From assembly GCF_024713975.1 (NCBI RefSeq), contig NC_091108.1, positions 6,625,001 through 6,689,000 of the forward strand: a stretch of 64,000 nucleotides of DNA, given 5' to 3'. The translations under genes were made by a program, and so were the position numbers. A model generated the notes under the pieces. The model had not been told where the DNA came from. It saw nothing but the letters and a program-made list of their open reading frames with translations, and ran no database searches. Of the stretch, positions 51,353-64,000 are shown one piece after another. The stretch's first letter is position 1, and each line of letters starts with the position of its first letter. This DNA is from Paralichthys olivaceus. Its lineage: Eukaryota; Chordata; Actinopteri; Pleuronectiformes; Paralichthyidae.

Positions 51353-52900
51353 CTACTCTGCCAGGGCAAGGTTTTTTGACTGGACCTTTGTTAGGTGATC
51401 TGATATACAGGCCTCGATCTTGTCACATTGGGCCAGGAAATCCTATCGACAGACAAAGATCACACTCAATAAAACAATGTCATTATTATCAAGTGACTTT
51501 AAATCAAAACATTTTTATTTAAAGGACAAAAGGCTTTACCTGCACTGTCTTTATAAGTCCCTTCTTCTTCATTCTGCAGTCGTTGAAGTTTTCTGGGATG
51601 CTCTGTTAGAAGAGAAGAAGTTCTAGGTTTGCTATATGTGACGCATTAATAAAACATGCCCCGAAAGAATAAACACCTAAATCAAAATAGATTACCATGG
51701 CATCTATCTGCTCCAGAATCTTCATGAACTGCTCAGCTGCTATTTTCACTCTATGGTCTAGTTTCCCCAGAGCCTCTGCCTGGAGGTCTTTGGCCAGGAA
51801 GCCCTGGATAAATTAGGAACACCGGGACATTTAAAAATAGAAAAAGGCAGTGCAGGAGAAATATGCAAATCGAAAACTACAAAGAAATCCTTACATTCTT
51901 GAGTCCAGTTAGCTCCCCGTCTACTTTCTCCAGCTTTTTAGCCGTTAGTTCCACAGATTTCTCAATGTCCTTCAGCTTCTTCAGTTCTGCTTCTTCCTCA
52001 GGACTATTCTGTTGAGAGATTTTAGAGAGTTTGTTATTTGATCACACATTCAGTCACCCATGAGAAATTTGACACATGTAAACTCTTTACCCGCTTTCCA
52101 ATCATCATGAGCTTGCAGCCTTCTTTTATCCCATAGGTGGATAAACTCTCCTCCATGTCCTTCAGGGATTTTCCTGCCACAGTGAAGAAGGTGAGGTTAG
52201 AGCGGTAGTACAAATAATAAGAATATTAAAGCTTGTTTGGCTGAGAATCCTAAGAGACCTTGAATCTACCTTTGAAAATGAGTTTCTGTGAGGCTGCTGG
52301 GACTCCGGTGGTTTGAACGAGAGCGTCTGACAAGTCTTTGACAGTCGGACCCTTCCCATCGTCAGGAACAGTTAATGTGATGCTGTGCTTATTTGATCCT
52401 GAAGTTAAGAAAAGACACCAAAACTGTTCTTCACTTTCCTGTGTGGCAAATAATATCTTCACGGAGTCAAGTGCATGACTTGGTTATTAGGGAAACTGTT
52501 CCGATGCATTGATTCAACAGCAGTGAACAATGCTTTATTTCATTTTTAGCAAATGTTACCTGCACTACAAAATAAATGTGTTTAAACACAATTACTGAAT
52601 ATATATTTCAAGCATTCAATCAAATTAATCGTGATAGTTTTTGATATCGTCTATAAAACATTTATAGTGTTTGACCATATCGAAGCCTTGGAGGAAATCT
52701 TTTCCACGGAGCCAATGTTAGGCAACAGCTACAGTCCGTTAGCTACAGTACGTTAGCTATCCGGTTCCTAGCTACACGACCGGTGGTCGTCAGTAAATCG
52801 ACATGTTAATTCCTTGCTAACACGTCACGGTTTGTCGTTTAACATGTTAAAAACATTCTTTACCGTTTGCAACTGTGACTGTGATGGTTTGCTGTGACAT
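51353..52900 (-). CDS. bag1: BAG family molecular chaperone regulator 1
   Basis: Seven coding exons: 52900-52864, 52398-52270, 52173-52091, 52008-51895, 51803-51696, 51602-51540, 51442-51353. They total 624 nt, 207 aa, close to the short human isoform. BAG-1 is a nucleotide-exchange factor for Hsc70/Hsp70 that links chaperones to the proteasome. Residues 1-83 form a ubiquitin-like domain ([13 protein letters not shown] through [14 protein letters not shown]). The rest is a helical BAG domain, with [35 protein letters not shown] and a C-terminal NLALAE like the mammalian one. Start: first ATG, context AAAATGT, 7 bases after GGAAGG. No longer in-frame N-terminus of the mammalian BAG-1L type was seen. 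It is convergent with myl12. Confidence 0.95.
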
Positions 52901-53000
52901 TTTCCTTCCTGGAGTCTACACACATCAACATGGAACCACAAAGCTAACCGCTGCTGCTGCTGCTGCTGGACACGGACTACTTCCGGAGGCACACCGGAAA
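52901..53000 (-). promoter_or_regulatory. bag1: bag1 promoter with paired ETS motifs
   Basis: CTTCCGG at 52979-52985 and CCGGAA at 52994-52999 are two ETS-type cores 15 bases apart, within 100 bases of the bag1 ATG. No TATA box is seen. A CTG/CAG run (52951-52968) lies in the 5' UTR. Confidence 0.45.
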
Positions 53001-53270
53001 CACTTCTCGTGGCGCTTTGATTTTTTTTTTATTTTTATGGAAACTTTCAAATAGAAATGAATCAATAAGAAAATGCGAATGAAACTGATTGAGGGAACTT
53101 GTTCATGTAAAGAAACAAGACACACTTCTCAACAGTATTTTTATTTTATGGATTAATCACGTGGTTAAACTTGGAGACACGTTCAGAGTGTTGGCGTGAC
53201 ATGTCTTCTTTTTTTTTTGTCTTCTTCAGAATAAGAGTTTGGCTGAAGGCACAACGCACGCTGGACACCT

Positions 53271-53362
53271 GGCTCTGTGGCGCAATGGATAGCGCGTTGG
53301 ACTTCTAGACAAACACGAGTGCAGTGATTCAAAGGTTGTGGGTTCGAGTCCCACCAGAGTCG
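53271..53362 (+). tRNA. tRNA-Arg (anticodon UCU), with 19-nt intron
   Basis: The acceptor stem GGCTCTG (53271-53277) pairs with CAGAGTC (53355-53361), with discriminator G at 53362. The A box TGGCGCAATGG and B box GGTTCGAGTCC are intact. The anticodon TCT is at 53304-53306 after CT. The anticodon stem TTGGA pairs with TTCAA once an intron at 53308-53326 (between positions 37 and 38) is removed. A T-run (TTTT, from 53365) serves as the pol III terminator. The sequence closely follows vertebrate tRNA-Arg-TCT, which typically carries such an intron. It lies between bag1 and chmp5. Confidence 0.96.
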
Positions 53363-54209
53363 GTCTTTTGGGATGAAGACAAATAAATCACCATCAAAGT
53401 CACTGCGGAGTCTTCAAAGCACTCTTCTTCACCTCTCATCAAACCGTTTTGTGCGAAAGTTTGCCCGTTAAACAAATCTGAACAGTTATAGTGACAGTAA
53501 TTACTGAGCAACAGCGCCCTCTGCCGCCACACGTGATGATTCACTCTTTCACAAAACTTCACAAACAGATATAATTTTCGCAATTTGGGCTTTCTCAACC
53601 ACCGTGGTGGATATTACCCACGATAGTTAGTTCTACACTTCTCACAGGAGATCGTACACAAGCACCTAAGTGACATAGAGCACAAACACATGTTCAGGGC
53701 GAGGGGTCGGGACAGAAGTGGCTCCATTCTCTTTGTTTTGATCAAAGCTTCAAACCAATTTTGAAGCTGATATTTTAAGGTAAAATGTTTTGCTTTAATC
53801 TGAGAGTTTTAGACAAAGCCAGGCTAGCTGTTTCCATGTTTCCAGTCTTTAAGCTAAACTAAGTGTCTTGTCCTTGTAGTCTTGTATTAAATGGACAGAT
53901 ATAAGTGTTATCAATGCTATCATCTAAGAGAGAAAGCAAGTAAGACGTTGCTGGCGGCTCAACAGCAGCCTACACTTCCGCTTTACATCGGGGGCCTTGA
54001 AGCCATGTGGGCCCTGTGTGACCCTTTACAAATAATAATTAACCACAAAATGTTGATAGTAGTCCACCTTCTAATTAAAGTGTTAGATTCTGTGTTTTCT
54101 TGGCCAGCAGCTTAATGTCAAGGTCTGCGAGTTGAGTTCAATCCACAGAAATAAGAACCCACAGAGAAAGAACAATTAGATAATTATCAATGAATCAATA
54201 ATTCAAGGT
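53363..54209. other. spacer between tRNA-Arg and the chmp5 3' end
   Basis: No coding exon or known repeat was recognised. A 74-codon plus frame (53891-54115) has no recognisable similarity. Confidence 0.5.
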
Positions 54210-54779
54210 TGCTGTAAAACACAATATTTATTTTGCATGTTTCAAGTAGCCTAAAGATATTTTGAATAGATGAGTGGGAATCATCTGTACCACAAACAAC
54301 ACACAGAACTTAAAATAAATTAACACTAGGGTGAATGAGAAGTCAAGTGTTAGACACGAGGCCGAAGGGCAGAGAAGGAGAAGAATATGTTTTTAAAAAA
54401 GGCCACATGCTAGTACAGTAGTAGTAACAACACATAACCACACAACTTCAAAATTGTAGTGTTTCAGGTCAAATGGTTTTTGTATGTACAGTGGAAACGG
54501 CTTATAGTGATCACAGATATTGCGATCAACCTTCTATATGGATCAAAAAGCTTGGGACAGAATTATTGTGTGCGCACGCATACGCAAGAGTGCAATGTTA
54601 GCTTTCCCTCAAGTTCCAGAACTATAACACAGAAGCTACAGAATTTGTCAACCGCTTTTAGTAATAATTTTGTCCCGGGACAAACATGACCACTTCAATC
54701 GATTTCCACTGTATTGAGTGTTACTCTACATATAAAAGTGTTTTCAGGTGAAGTGCAGTGGTTTTGACCCGCTCCTGGT
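54210..54779 (-). other. chmp5 3' UTR (probable)
   Basis: A minus-strand AATAAA (plus TTTATT at 54227-54232) lies about 550 nt past the stop. The UTR includes the TA-flanked MITE at 54489-54711. Confidence 0.5.
54489..54711. mobile_element. TA-flanked pogo/Tigger- or mariner-like MITE
   Basis: A 223-bp element starting CAGTGGAAACGGCTTATAGT and ending, on the other strand, CAGTGGAAATCGATTGAAGT. TA dinucleotides stand directly outside both ends (54487-54488 and 54712-54713). There is no open frame of note. The TA target and CAGTGGAAA-type ends point to the Tc1/mariner/pogo superfamily. Confidence 0.65.
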
Positions 54780-57202
<2,423 letters not shown>

Positions 57203-57293
57203 TTTGCCCACGTGTGTTTCACCTCTGAGCTTTTCTTTATCTTTGAAGACACAAAAACAACCAGACGATCCAGGATTTCTCCATAGAACACAC

Positions 57294-57356
57294 CCGGAAG
57301 TAACGGTTCCGACGGGCACGGCTCCCATTGGTCGGCGTGAACAGTTGCGGCCAATG
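57294..57356 (-). promoter_or_regulatory. chmp5: chmp5 promoter: ETS motif and two opposed CCAAT boxes
   Basis: CCGGAAGT at 57294-57301 (ETS), ATTGG at 57327-57331 (CCAAT on the minus strand) and CCAAT at 57351-57355 lie in a short GC-rich block 90-150 bases upstream of the chmp5 ATG. This is typical of a TATA-less housekeeping promoter. Confidence 0.5.
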
Positions 57357-57399
57357 AGGGTTTAGACTCCCGCCCCCGCGCGGCGAGCGGAGGAACAGC

Positions 57400-58822
57400 A
57401 GCTGTAGCAACGGACCATTGTCTCCGTGGAAACGTTCTTCAGCTGCAGCCTTTGTTAAACCTGCAGCAGCACACAGCGGATCTATGTCTGATTCTATGAG
57501 TGAAGAGTAATGTAGACTGGTTGTATCAGATTGTCACATATGCATCACTCCGATGGACAGTTTATCAATCGTGTTATAACAGAAACAACAACACTATAAT
57601 AGTTATTGCAAAGAAGGGGAAGCAATTGACAATAATTCTATACAACTACTTAAACATCCACTGTGTCTACAAATCACAGCAGTAACTTCCTTTAAATCTA
57701 ACACATACATTTATCATATTCCATTCCCAGATTTGACCTTATTCTGGTTTTTATTATTGTAATGGGTGGCCTTGCTTAAATTGTAATGTTTTTATTCATG
57801 TATTTATTCTTTACTTGTTTTTAAGTTGGGTTTTTTATTTATAAAAATCCTGGCAACAACTTTGAGTACAAGTATATAATAAGTTTAGTAGAAGTATAGT
57901 TAAAATCTCCCTGCTCTTTAATTAATGCATCAATGGGCCATTAGAGCATTTAAGTGACTGGAAAAGCCTGTATGGACAAAGATCCATTCATTTATAACTA
58001 AACCACAAATAAAAAGTGGTTTGAAGGCAAGAATCCCATCAACATCTATTACCAACATTTATAAAAAAAATATTATCAAGGAGCTAAAATAACACATATT
58101 CCTCATGACCTGGCAAAAAAACTATTGAATAATATCATATAGAACTTATTACGCTTTAATCAAGTAATTAGTTACTAGTTGCCATTTGTAAAGGCGTCCT
58201 TCTCTTTTTTAAAAAAGTGGCACATTAATTGCCTAACAATACTTATTAGGACATAACACTAATACACTTTCTATAAATAGAGCTTTGTCATCCCCTCTGA
58301 ACTGTGACCTGCAACAGAAGCTGTTTGTGACAGCTTCTCTTGAACAATGAAGCCTATTAAAGCTTTATTAGACTTCCTATGTGAAATGGCTCGCTAATAA
58401 AAAGTAATCGTCAACAGACAAAGAAAGAGAGCAGGAAGAAAATCATTATTCTTCGCTGTAATGGCTGACAGCTTCATCAGTGCTCACAAAGAAAGACTGA
58501 TTTAAATTGCCCCTCAGAGTTCTGACAATCTCTGCACACCATTAGTCCTGTCAGCTGATGTGAGGAAGGACGCATCTAATACGATCTGCTGACCAATGTC
58601 AACCACAGGAGAAAACACAGTGTGCCCTTATAATAAAAACAATAAAAACATCATTACACACCCACCACTGCAGCGCCGGAAAACATACTTGATGTCATGT
58701 GGGATTAGTTTCGAGGACAACCCACCATATTCTATACAGAAGCAGTGATTTGTTTATACCAGCAGGGTCATAATGTTTCCCAGTTCCATCCGCACTTGGC
58801 CCTCGCTTTTTCACGAATATAC

Positions 58823-58858
<36 letters not shown>

Positions 58859-60640
58859 AAATGTATTCATCATATTACTAGAAAATTATCTAGTTTACTT
58901 ATTATGTTTCCTTTAAAATATTTTTGCGCTTGCAGATTTACTGTGTTTGAATGTTATTTCTGTGAAAAAGGGTTATTGATTATAGTTTATATATCTTGAT
59001 GAAATCACACATTTACTGACTGAATATAAAGATATAAACTAAAATAATGAAGTCTGAAAAACTCAAGAACCTGCCACAAAACGGCATCTCCAGAATATGT
59101 CTTTATTCGAGGCCCCGTTAGGAGAAACCATTGGAAATGAATCACAGCACGATCCTCTCCCAGAGTTTTGGTGATTTGAATCAATGTGAACCATCATCAA
59201 CCAGTGATTTTGGCAGTGATGGAGAGGAGGAGGTTGTGCAGCGGGTGTGAATAACTGTTGGATAAAACGTGGGGGGAGGGGTCACTGGTCAGACATGGTG
59301 ACAAGGATCGTGAAGGGACGTATGGACAGAGTGAGAAAGTGGAGGTGAAGGACACCGACAGATCAGGAGTAAATAGGGAAGGCAGAGACAGAATGCGAGG
59401 GAAAATTGGTTGAGCAGTTTTTGCGTACGGAAAACAGATGAAGACATGATCTCCTTGACGAGGGTAATTAAGCTGCATGCAGATCTTCACAGTGAAGGTT
59501 ATGTCCAAGGGGATCTGGTCTCTGTCTCCACCATCAAAATGTTCTCAACACACACTTGAGCATAAACAGATCGGGAAAATCCGAAACCATAAAGAGCCAC
59601 AGCTGCAGGAACTTAAATCTGAAGCTCCTCACACTTTGTAAACTGCGCTGCAAGGCCATCGACACAATAGCGCATCTCACCATGGAAACACTGGCTTTGA
59701 GGCTGAGCTGAAAGGCGTTAATATGAACCAACAGGAAAAAAAATCTGTCGGATTTGTGATGTTATTCCATTCAGCATTCTGAGTGTTAAACAAAGGAGGA
59801 GAGAGAAATGAATCAGTCTCACATTTTCTTTGGTGATTAATTGTGATCACCGGCTTTATTGTGACTTCGTTGAAGCACATTCTGACATTCAGAGCTATAA
59901 GATACAGCAAAATGTAAATACAGCATATAACAGATACAAGGAGTTTACAAAGCAGCAGCACATTATACGCGTGTGGGGCTCAGACCTGGGCTGACAGCAA
60001 ACAGTGGGTTGTCCACTGTGAGGCCAACAGGAGTAGATAGAGCTTCAGTAACCTTCAGCAGTAAGTTTATACAAGCATATACATTCCGACTCTTAAGGGA
60101 ATAAATAATCACAAAAACAGATGTGGTTGATTGCTGATGTTTTGGAGCAAGCAAACTTTCAAAGTTAAGACACCAAGGATAAGGCACAAAAACACATCTT
60201 CTGCTATAACTACATCTTTATCAGATTTTGGCAGGTTATATATTTATGGTTGGCTCTAGATCAAGAACTCAAACTCTCAAAAGATTTGAATTGAATCTAA
60301 TATGGTGGATTTGACGAAAAGCTCCAATAATACAAGAAAGACATTAAATCGAATGACTTGTCACAAGAGGTGAATTACAGCACAATAAACAATGGCTCCA
60401 ACCAGGTGAACTGAAATGAATTCAATGTGCACAACGAAAAAACAAAGGTTCCTTATCTGAATACATTCACTGATTGATAGTTAGAGTAATGAACTAATTG
60501 ATTCATCATCAGTGAAGGGTAGGTCAAACACATAAAGCTGAGGAGCCTACGCAGTGCTATTTAAATTAACTGCTCAAAATCACGTTTCAGGCTGTCGATA
60601 ATACAATAGAATTTAAAAAACAAACAAATCTGAGAACTGA
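57400..60640. other. gene-poor intergenic region
   Basis: No coding exon could be supported. The segment is AT-rich with a TA microsatellite (58825-58856) and several ATTA-rich runs around 58360-58500. The short frames found in it show no family features. Confidence 0.5.
58825..58856. repeat. (TA)n microsatellite
   Basis: About 16 TA units in intergenic DNA. Confidence 0.95.
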
Positions 60641-60649
60641 GAGGATACA

Positions 60650-61814
60650 TTTATTTTCGTGAGTGGTATGTTGTTATCTTGTTGGTTGTTGCCTTGGAGC
60701 CCTCTGCCCTAGTTTCAGACAAGGTGAGAACACGCCAGGACGACATCACTGTGTGCAACACTCGACATCTCCTGGATGTGACGTAGCCTCGCAGCAGGGA
60801 CGGTTGGAGGGCGAGGAGCAGTGTCGGGTGTAATAACCGCTGCTTCATGCATCAGAAACGTGGACGCAGACGTTTCGAAGCCTCGTCTGTCGTCTTGTCA
60901 AGACAAAAATATTCAGTATCTGCTCGTGGTGAATTACGGAGGACGATCCCTGAGAGGTCATTAAATATTCTACATGGGGAGACTCCTCAAAGATAAAGGT
61001 GATGCTATAAATTTACAGTTCAGCTTAACAACACACCACAATTCACATTAGACACAAAATGATGCTCAAGATTCAGCTTGTGGCTGAAAAAAGGTCTATT
61101 ACTCTTTTTATCCTGTGCATAAAACTCTCCTTGATCTTTTTATGCACGTGAGAACTATATTATTCATTGAAATGTAAAGGTCTATCGGACGAATAGTAAA
61201 ATGTGAATATCCACACGGTAAAATACTTTTGGTTTGTCTAGTTTCTTTCATCATCTTTTTTTAATTATTGATATAAACAACAAGATGAAGAACAATATGC
61301 TTTGTTTAGATCTTTTTCATTAAAACAACCCGACCTTTTCTGTTGACAAGTTGGTCCTAAAGAGTAAATCATGACAATCACTGGTAGTGCTTTTCGAAAA
61401 GCCTCATCTTTTTTCAAAGGTCACTCATACGTTAATAAATTGTTCATTTTTTTGTGGACTACTTACAACTGTGGATTCATACGAGATTTATTCCAGATAA
61501 ATGACAGTGACCATGTTTCCTGGACGGGACAAGTCACCTGCAGCAGCCTGGCTCGTTGTAGGTCAACAATGGAGGAATAAATTATATCAAGCTTTGGATG
61601 CACTGATGAAACTTGTTGGTTTTGGTCTTTTTGTGGGATTTGCTGCAGATTATAACCATTTTACCCTGAACATGCCATTAGACTCTCTAGCCAACCCTCT
61701 GGATAAATAAATAAAGATAAGCCCTCTCTGTTAGATGGCACTGGTAATTTGAGTCAAGCCCAGGTCATTGGAGTCCTCCCAGCCCTGACGCATGGAGGAC
61801 ATTTCCATGGCTAG
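60650..61814 (-). other. possible oprk1 3' UTR
   Basis: Sequence after the receptor stop on the minus strand. A minus-strand AATAAA (plus TTTATT at 60650-60655) is one possible end, but several other signals occur further left and none stands out. Confidence 0.3.
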
Positions 61815-63886
61815 TCATACGGGCCTGGCCTGTCTCATACCTCCATGAGCGTCTGTGGGACACGAGTGGTCCCTCAGGGTGCTCCTCACCCGGCTCACCC
61901 CCTGGCAGTCCCTGTGTCCCTTCGTCCCATGGCAGCAAAAGTCCCTGAAGCACCTCTTGAAGTTCTCATCGAGGAAGGCATAGAGGATGGGGTTGAGGCT
62001 GCTGTTGGTGTAGCCAAGTGCCACGCAGAAGAAGTAAGCGGCCATGACGGCGGTGGTCTCGGGCACGTTGGCGGACAGGGCCTTGACCAGAATAAAGATG
62101 TGGATGGGCGTCCAGCACACCACAAAGACGGCTACCACCACCAGCACCAGGCGCGTGATGCGGCGGAGGTTGCGGTCCTTCTCCCGCGAGCCCGACAGGA
62201 GGCGCACGCTCTTCAGCCGCATGACCATCAGCGTGTAGCAGACGGTGATGATGATGACAGGCACCACGAAGGCGAAGATGAAGACACAGATCTTCATAAG
62301 CGTGTCCCAGTAGATGTAGGGCTCCGGGAACTGTAGGGCACATTCTGTGGTTCCTGGTAGTTACAGGAAACGAGAGTCAGAGGAGGTTAAAAACAGCCGT
62401 CATCTTTATTTAAGCAGAAAAACAAGATGATGTTTAGCAGGTTAATCCTTAGAATTTACATCTTGAAACTTCTTTATTAATCTTATCTCAGAGTTTTACG
62501 TTTCCAGTTTGTCTTTGTTTTATTTTTATTTTTTTTATTTAAAGCCAGTAAAGGTAATATATTTTTGACTTTACTGACTAATAATAATCCATAATAACCT
62601 TTCAGAAAAATTGAAATCCAGTTATCTGAGAGAAAACTGGACGTCTGCACTTCCTATAGGATCTGTTTCCAGCCTTTCGGAGATCTGGCCCGTGAAGCGA
62701 GAATTTGACCAAAATAATTTCAAGTCATAAACATTTTAGGGTTAATAACAACTTTGAACAGAAGATGGAGCCAAATGGAAAGTCCAGCACCAAAAAAACT
62801 ATTATTAATTATCCTCAGGGGAACATGAATATCTGAAATAGATTTCAAGCGAACCGAACCCAGTGCATTTGCCAAGACATTTCACCGAAAACCCAAACAG
62901 TTAACCTCAATTAGAACTTCTGAAAAGAAAAGTCTGCAGGGGATCCTTAAGTAAAATTCATCCTCTGAGAACCATGAATATCTGATATAATTTCATGGAA
63001 ATCAATCTTTTAATTGTTGAAATATTTCCGTTTGAAGTGTTAAACTGACAGAACGAATGATGGACACTGACAACCAGAGACCACAGAGTTTCATCAGCTA
63101 ATCTATAGTACTCTGGGTCAAGTGCACTGAGCTTAATTGAACAGAGGCTTCATGTGAACATTCACAATTTGTTAGATTGTCGCTGAAAAGAATAGAGGAC
63201 AGAAAAAATACTCCAAGCCCTATTCTCAGTCGAGTTAGACCCATTGTGTCCGTCACAGCTTCATCCAGTCAAGTAGCTGTGATCCAGGCTCTCATCAAAC
63301 CTGCATATCCTCCTCTTCAGGAGTTTGAAGGATGCTGCAGCTAATTGGTATAATTCAGAACATGGATGTCAGGATGCAGAGCTTTGGCTTTGATAAGAGT
63401 CCGTTTACAGCTGAAAGGATATTTTTGTCTCTATAGCAGACACAGACATGGAAACATCTGGATAAATACAAGGCAAAAGACTGTGAATCCGTACCGGTGT
63501 GTAACAGTGTGAATATATGCAAAGTCATGGTACCGTTATTGGTTTGAGTGCTGCCCAGTATCATGGCAGGGATCCCGGCGGCAGACGACAGCACCCAGAT
63601 GATCACGTTGATGATCTTGGCCTTGACGGGCGTGCGGAAGTCCAGGGCCTTGACCGGGTGACACACGGCCACGTAGCGGTCCACGCTCATCATGGTCAGG
63701 GTGAAGATGCTGGTGAACATGTTGTAGTAATCGATGGAGATGAAGACTTTGCACGCCACCTTGCCAAAAGGCCAGGAGCTGAGCAGGTAATCGGTGCTCT
63801 GGAAGGGCATGGTGGTGGTGACCAGGGCGTCGGCCACGGCCAGGTTGAAGATATAGATGTTGGTGGCTGTTTTCATTTTGGTGTAT
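61815..63886 (-). CDS. oprk1: kappa-type opioid receptor, last two coding exons (partial)
   Basis: Two coding exons, 63886-63534 (353 nt, the exact length of the conserved opioid-receptor middle exon) and 62353-61815 (stop TGA). They join as N-N-G-T-T-E-C. Exon 1 with the N-terminus and TM1 lies beyond the right edge. This is a Gi/o-coupled peptide receptor. Visible features are TM2 ([20 protein letters not shown]), the ligand-anchoring Asp of TM3 ([10 protein letters not shown]), DRY ([11 protein letters not shown]), the ECL2 cysteine (TECALQF), CWTP in TM6 and NPILY in TM7. [30 protein letters not shown] and [20 protein letters not shown] favour kappa over mu or delta. Odd points: Lys rather than Glu at 6.58, and an ECL2 that lacks the acidic cluster of mammalian kappa. 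The tail ends GGMRQARPV. Confidence 0.9.
62354..63533 (-). other. oprk1 intron in ECL2
   Basis: Intron of about 1.2 kb at the conserved opioid-receptor position, with donor GTACCA (63533-63532) and acceptor CTACCAG. No repeat or exon was seen inside. The donor is of moderate strength. Confidence 0.8.
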
Positions 63887-64000
63887 CTGTAGTGGCAGGA
63901 GATAATAAATAGGTTGAATGGGTTTGATGGACTTTTCCCTGACTTATCTTTGTTTAAATCAAAGTTTTCAGATAGTCGTCTGCTCGGCTTTCTCTCCTCA

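Noticed and set aside
61845-62336. 163-codon plus frame opposite the opioid receptor exon
   Set aside because: Antisense shadow of a GC-rich coding exon. Composition is His/Asp/Gly-rich with no domain.
63517-63912. 131-codon plus frame opposite the receptor TM2-TM4 exon
   Set aside because: Antisense shadow of conserved receptor codons.

Overview
This window is nuclear DNA from a ray-finned fish, most likely a percomorph teleost. Support comes from compact intron-rich vertebrate genes, many CA/GT microsatellites, teleost-type short dispersed repeats, an intron-bearing tRNA-Arg, and the gene order emilin2 - lpin2 - myom1 - myl12, which as I recall it matches human 18p11.3. There is no operon, phage, CRISPR array or bacterial gene. 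I saw no retroviral, LTR or Polinton fossil. Coding exons were placed by hand from splice sites, reading phase and recalled family sequences. All complete models close in frame: lpin2 917 aa, myom1 1504 aa, myl12 172 aa, bag1 207 aa, chmp5 220 aa.

Layout. 1-6560: 3' end of emilin2 (+), with a proline-rich stretch, a few Gly-X-Y triplets and the C1q domain. 7262-28260: lpin2 (-), a phosphatidate phosphatase with a roughly 2.8 kb 3' UTR, 19 coding exons, a CpG-rich first exon and a possible alternative first coding exon. 29350-47250: myom1 (-), the M-band protein myomesin-1, with 36 coding exons and a candidate muscle promoter holding a CArG box and a MEF2 site. 48100-50525: myl12 (+), a non-sarcomeric myosin regulatory light chain divergent from myom1. 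50590-52980: bag1 (-), an Hsc70 co-chaperone whose 3' end nearly meets that of myl12. 53271-53362: tRNA-Arg(UCU). 54210-57300: chmp5 (-), an ESCRT-III component. 57400-61814: mostly gene-free DNA and probable oprk1 3' UTR. 61815-63886: the last two coding exons of a kappa-type opioid receptor (-), with exon 1 beyond the right edge.

The genes do not form one pathway. myom1 and myl12 are both actomyosin-related but act in different structures (sarcomere M-band versus non-muscle/smooth-muscle myosin II). bag1 and chmp5 are housekeeping neighbours in human too, but their relative orientation differs here.

The most interesting points are a 114-nt upstream lpin2 exon that splices in frame to the N-LIP exon, a Phe in place of the first Leu of the lipin LXXIL motif, a pre-miRNA-like hairpin in a myl12 intron, a 42-nt phase-neutral candidate cassette exon in myom1 where mammals insert the EH segment, an in-frame coding minisatellite in myom1, mu-like binding-site residues in the kappa receptor, and three copies of one TTAA-flanked MITE family. 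I found no convincing wholly new biological system.
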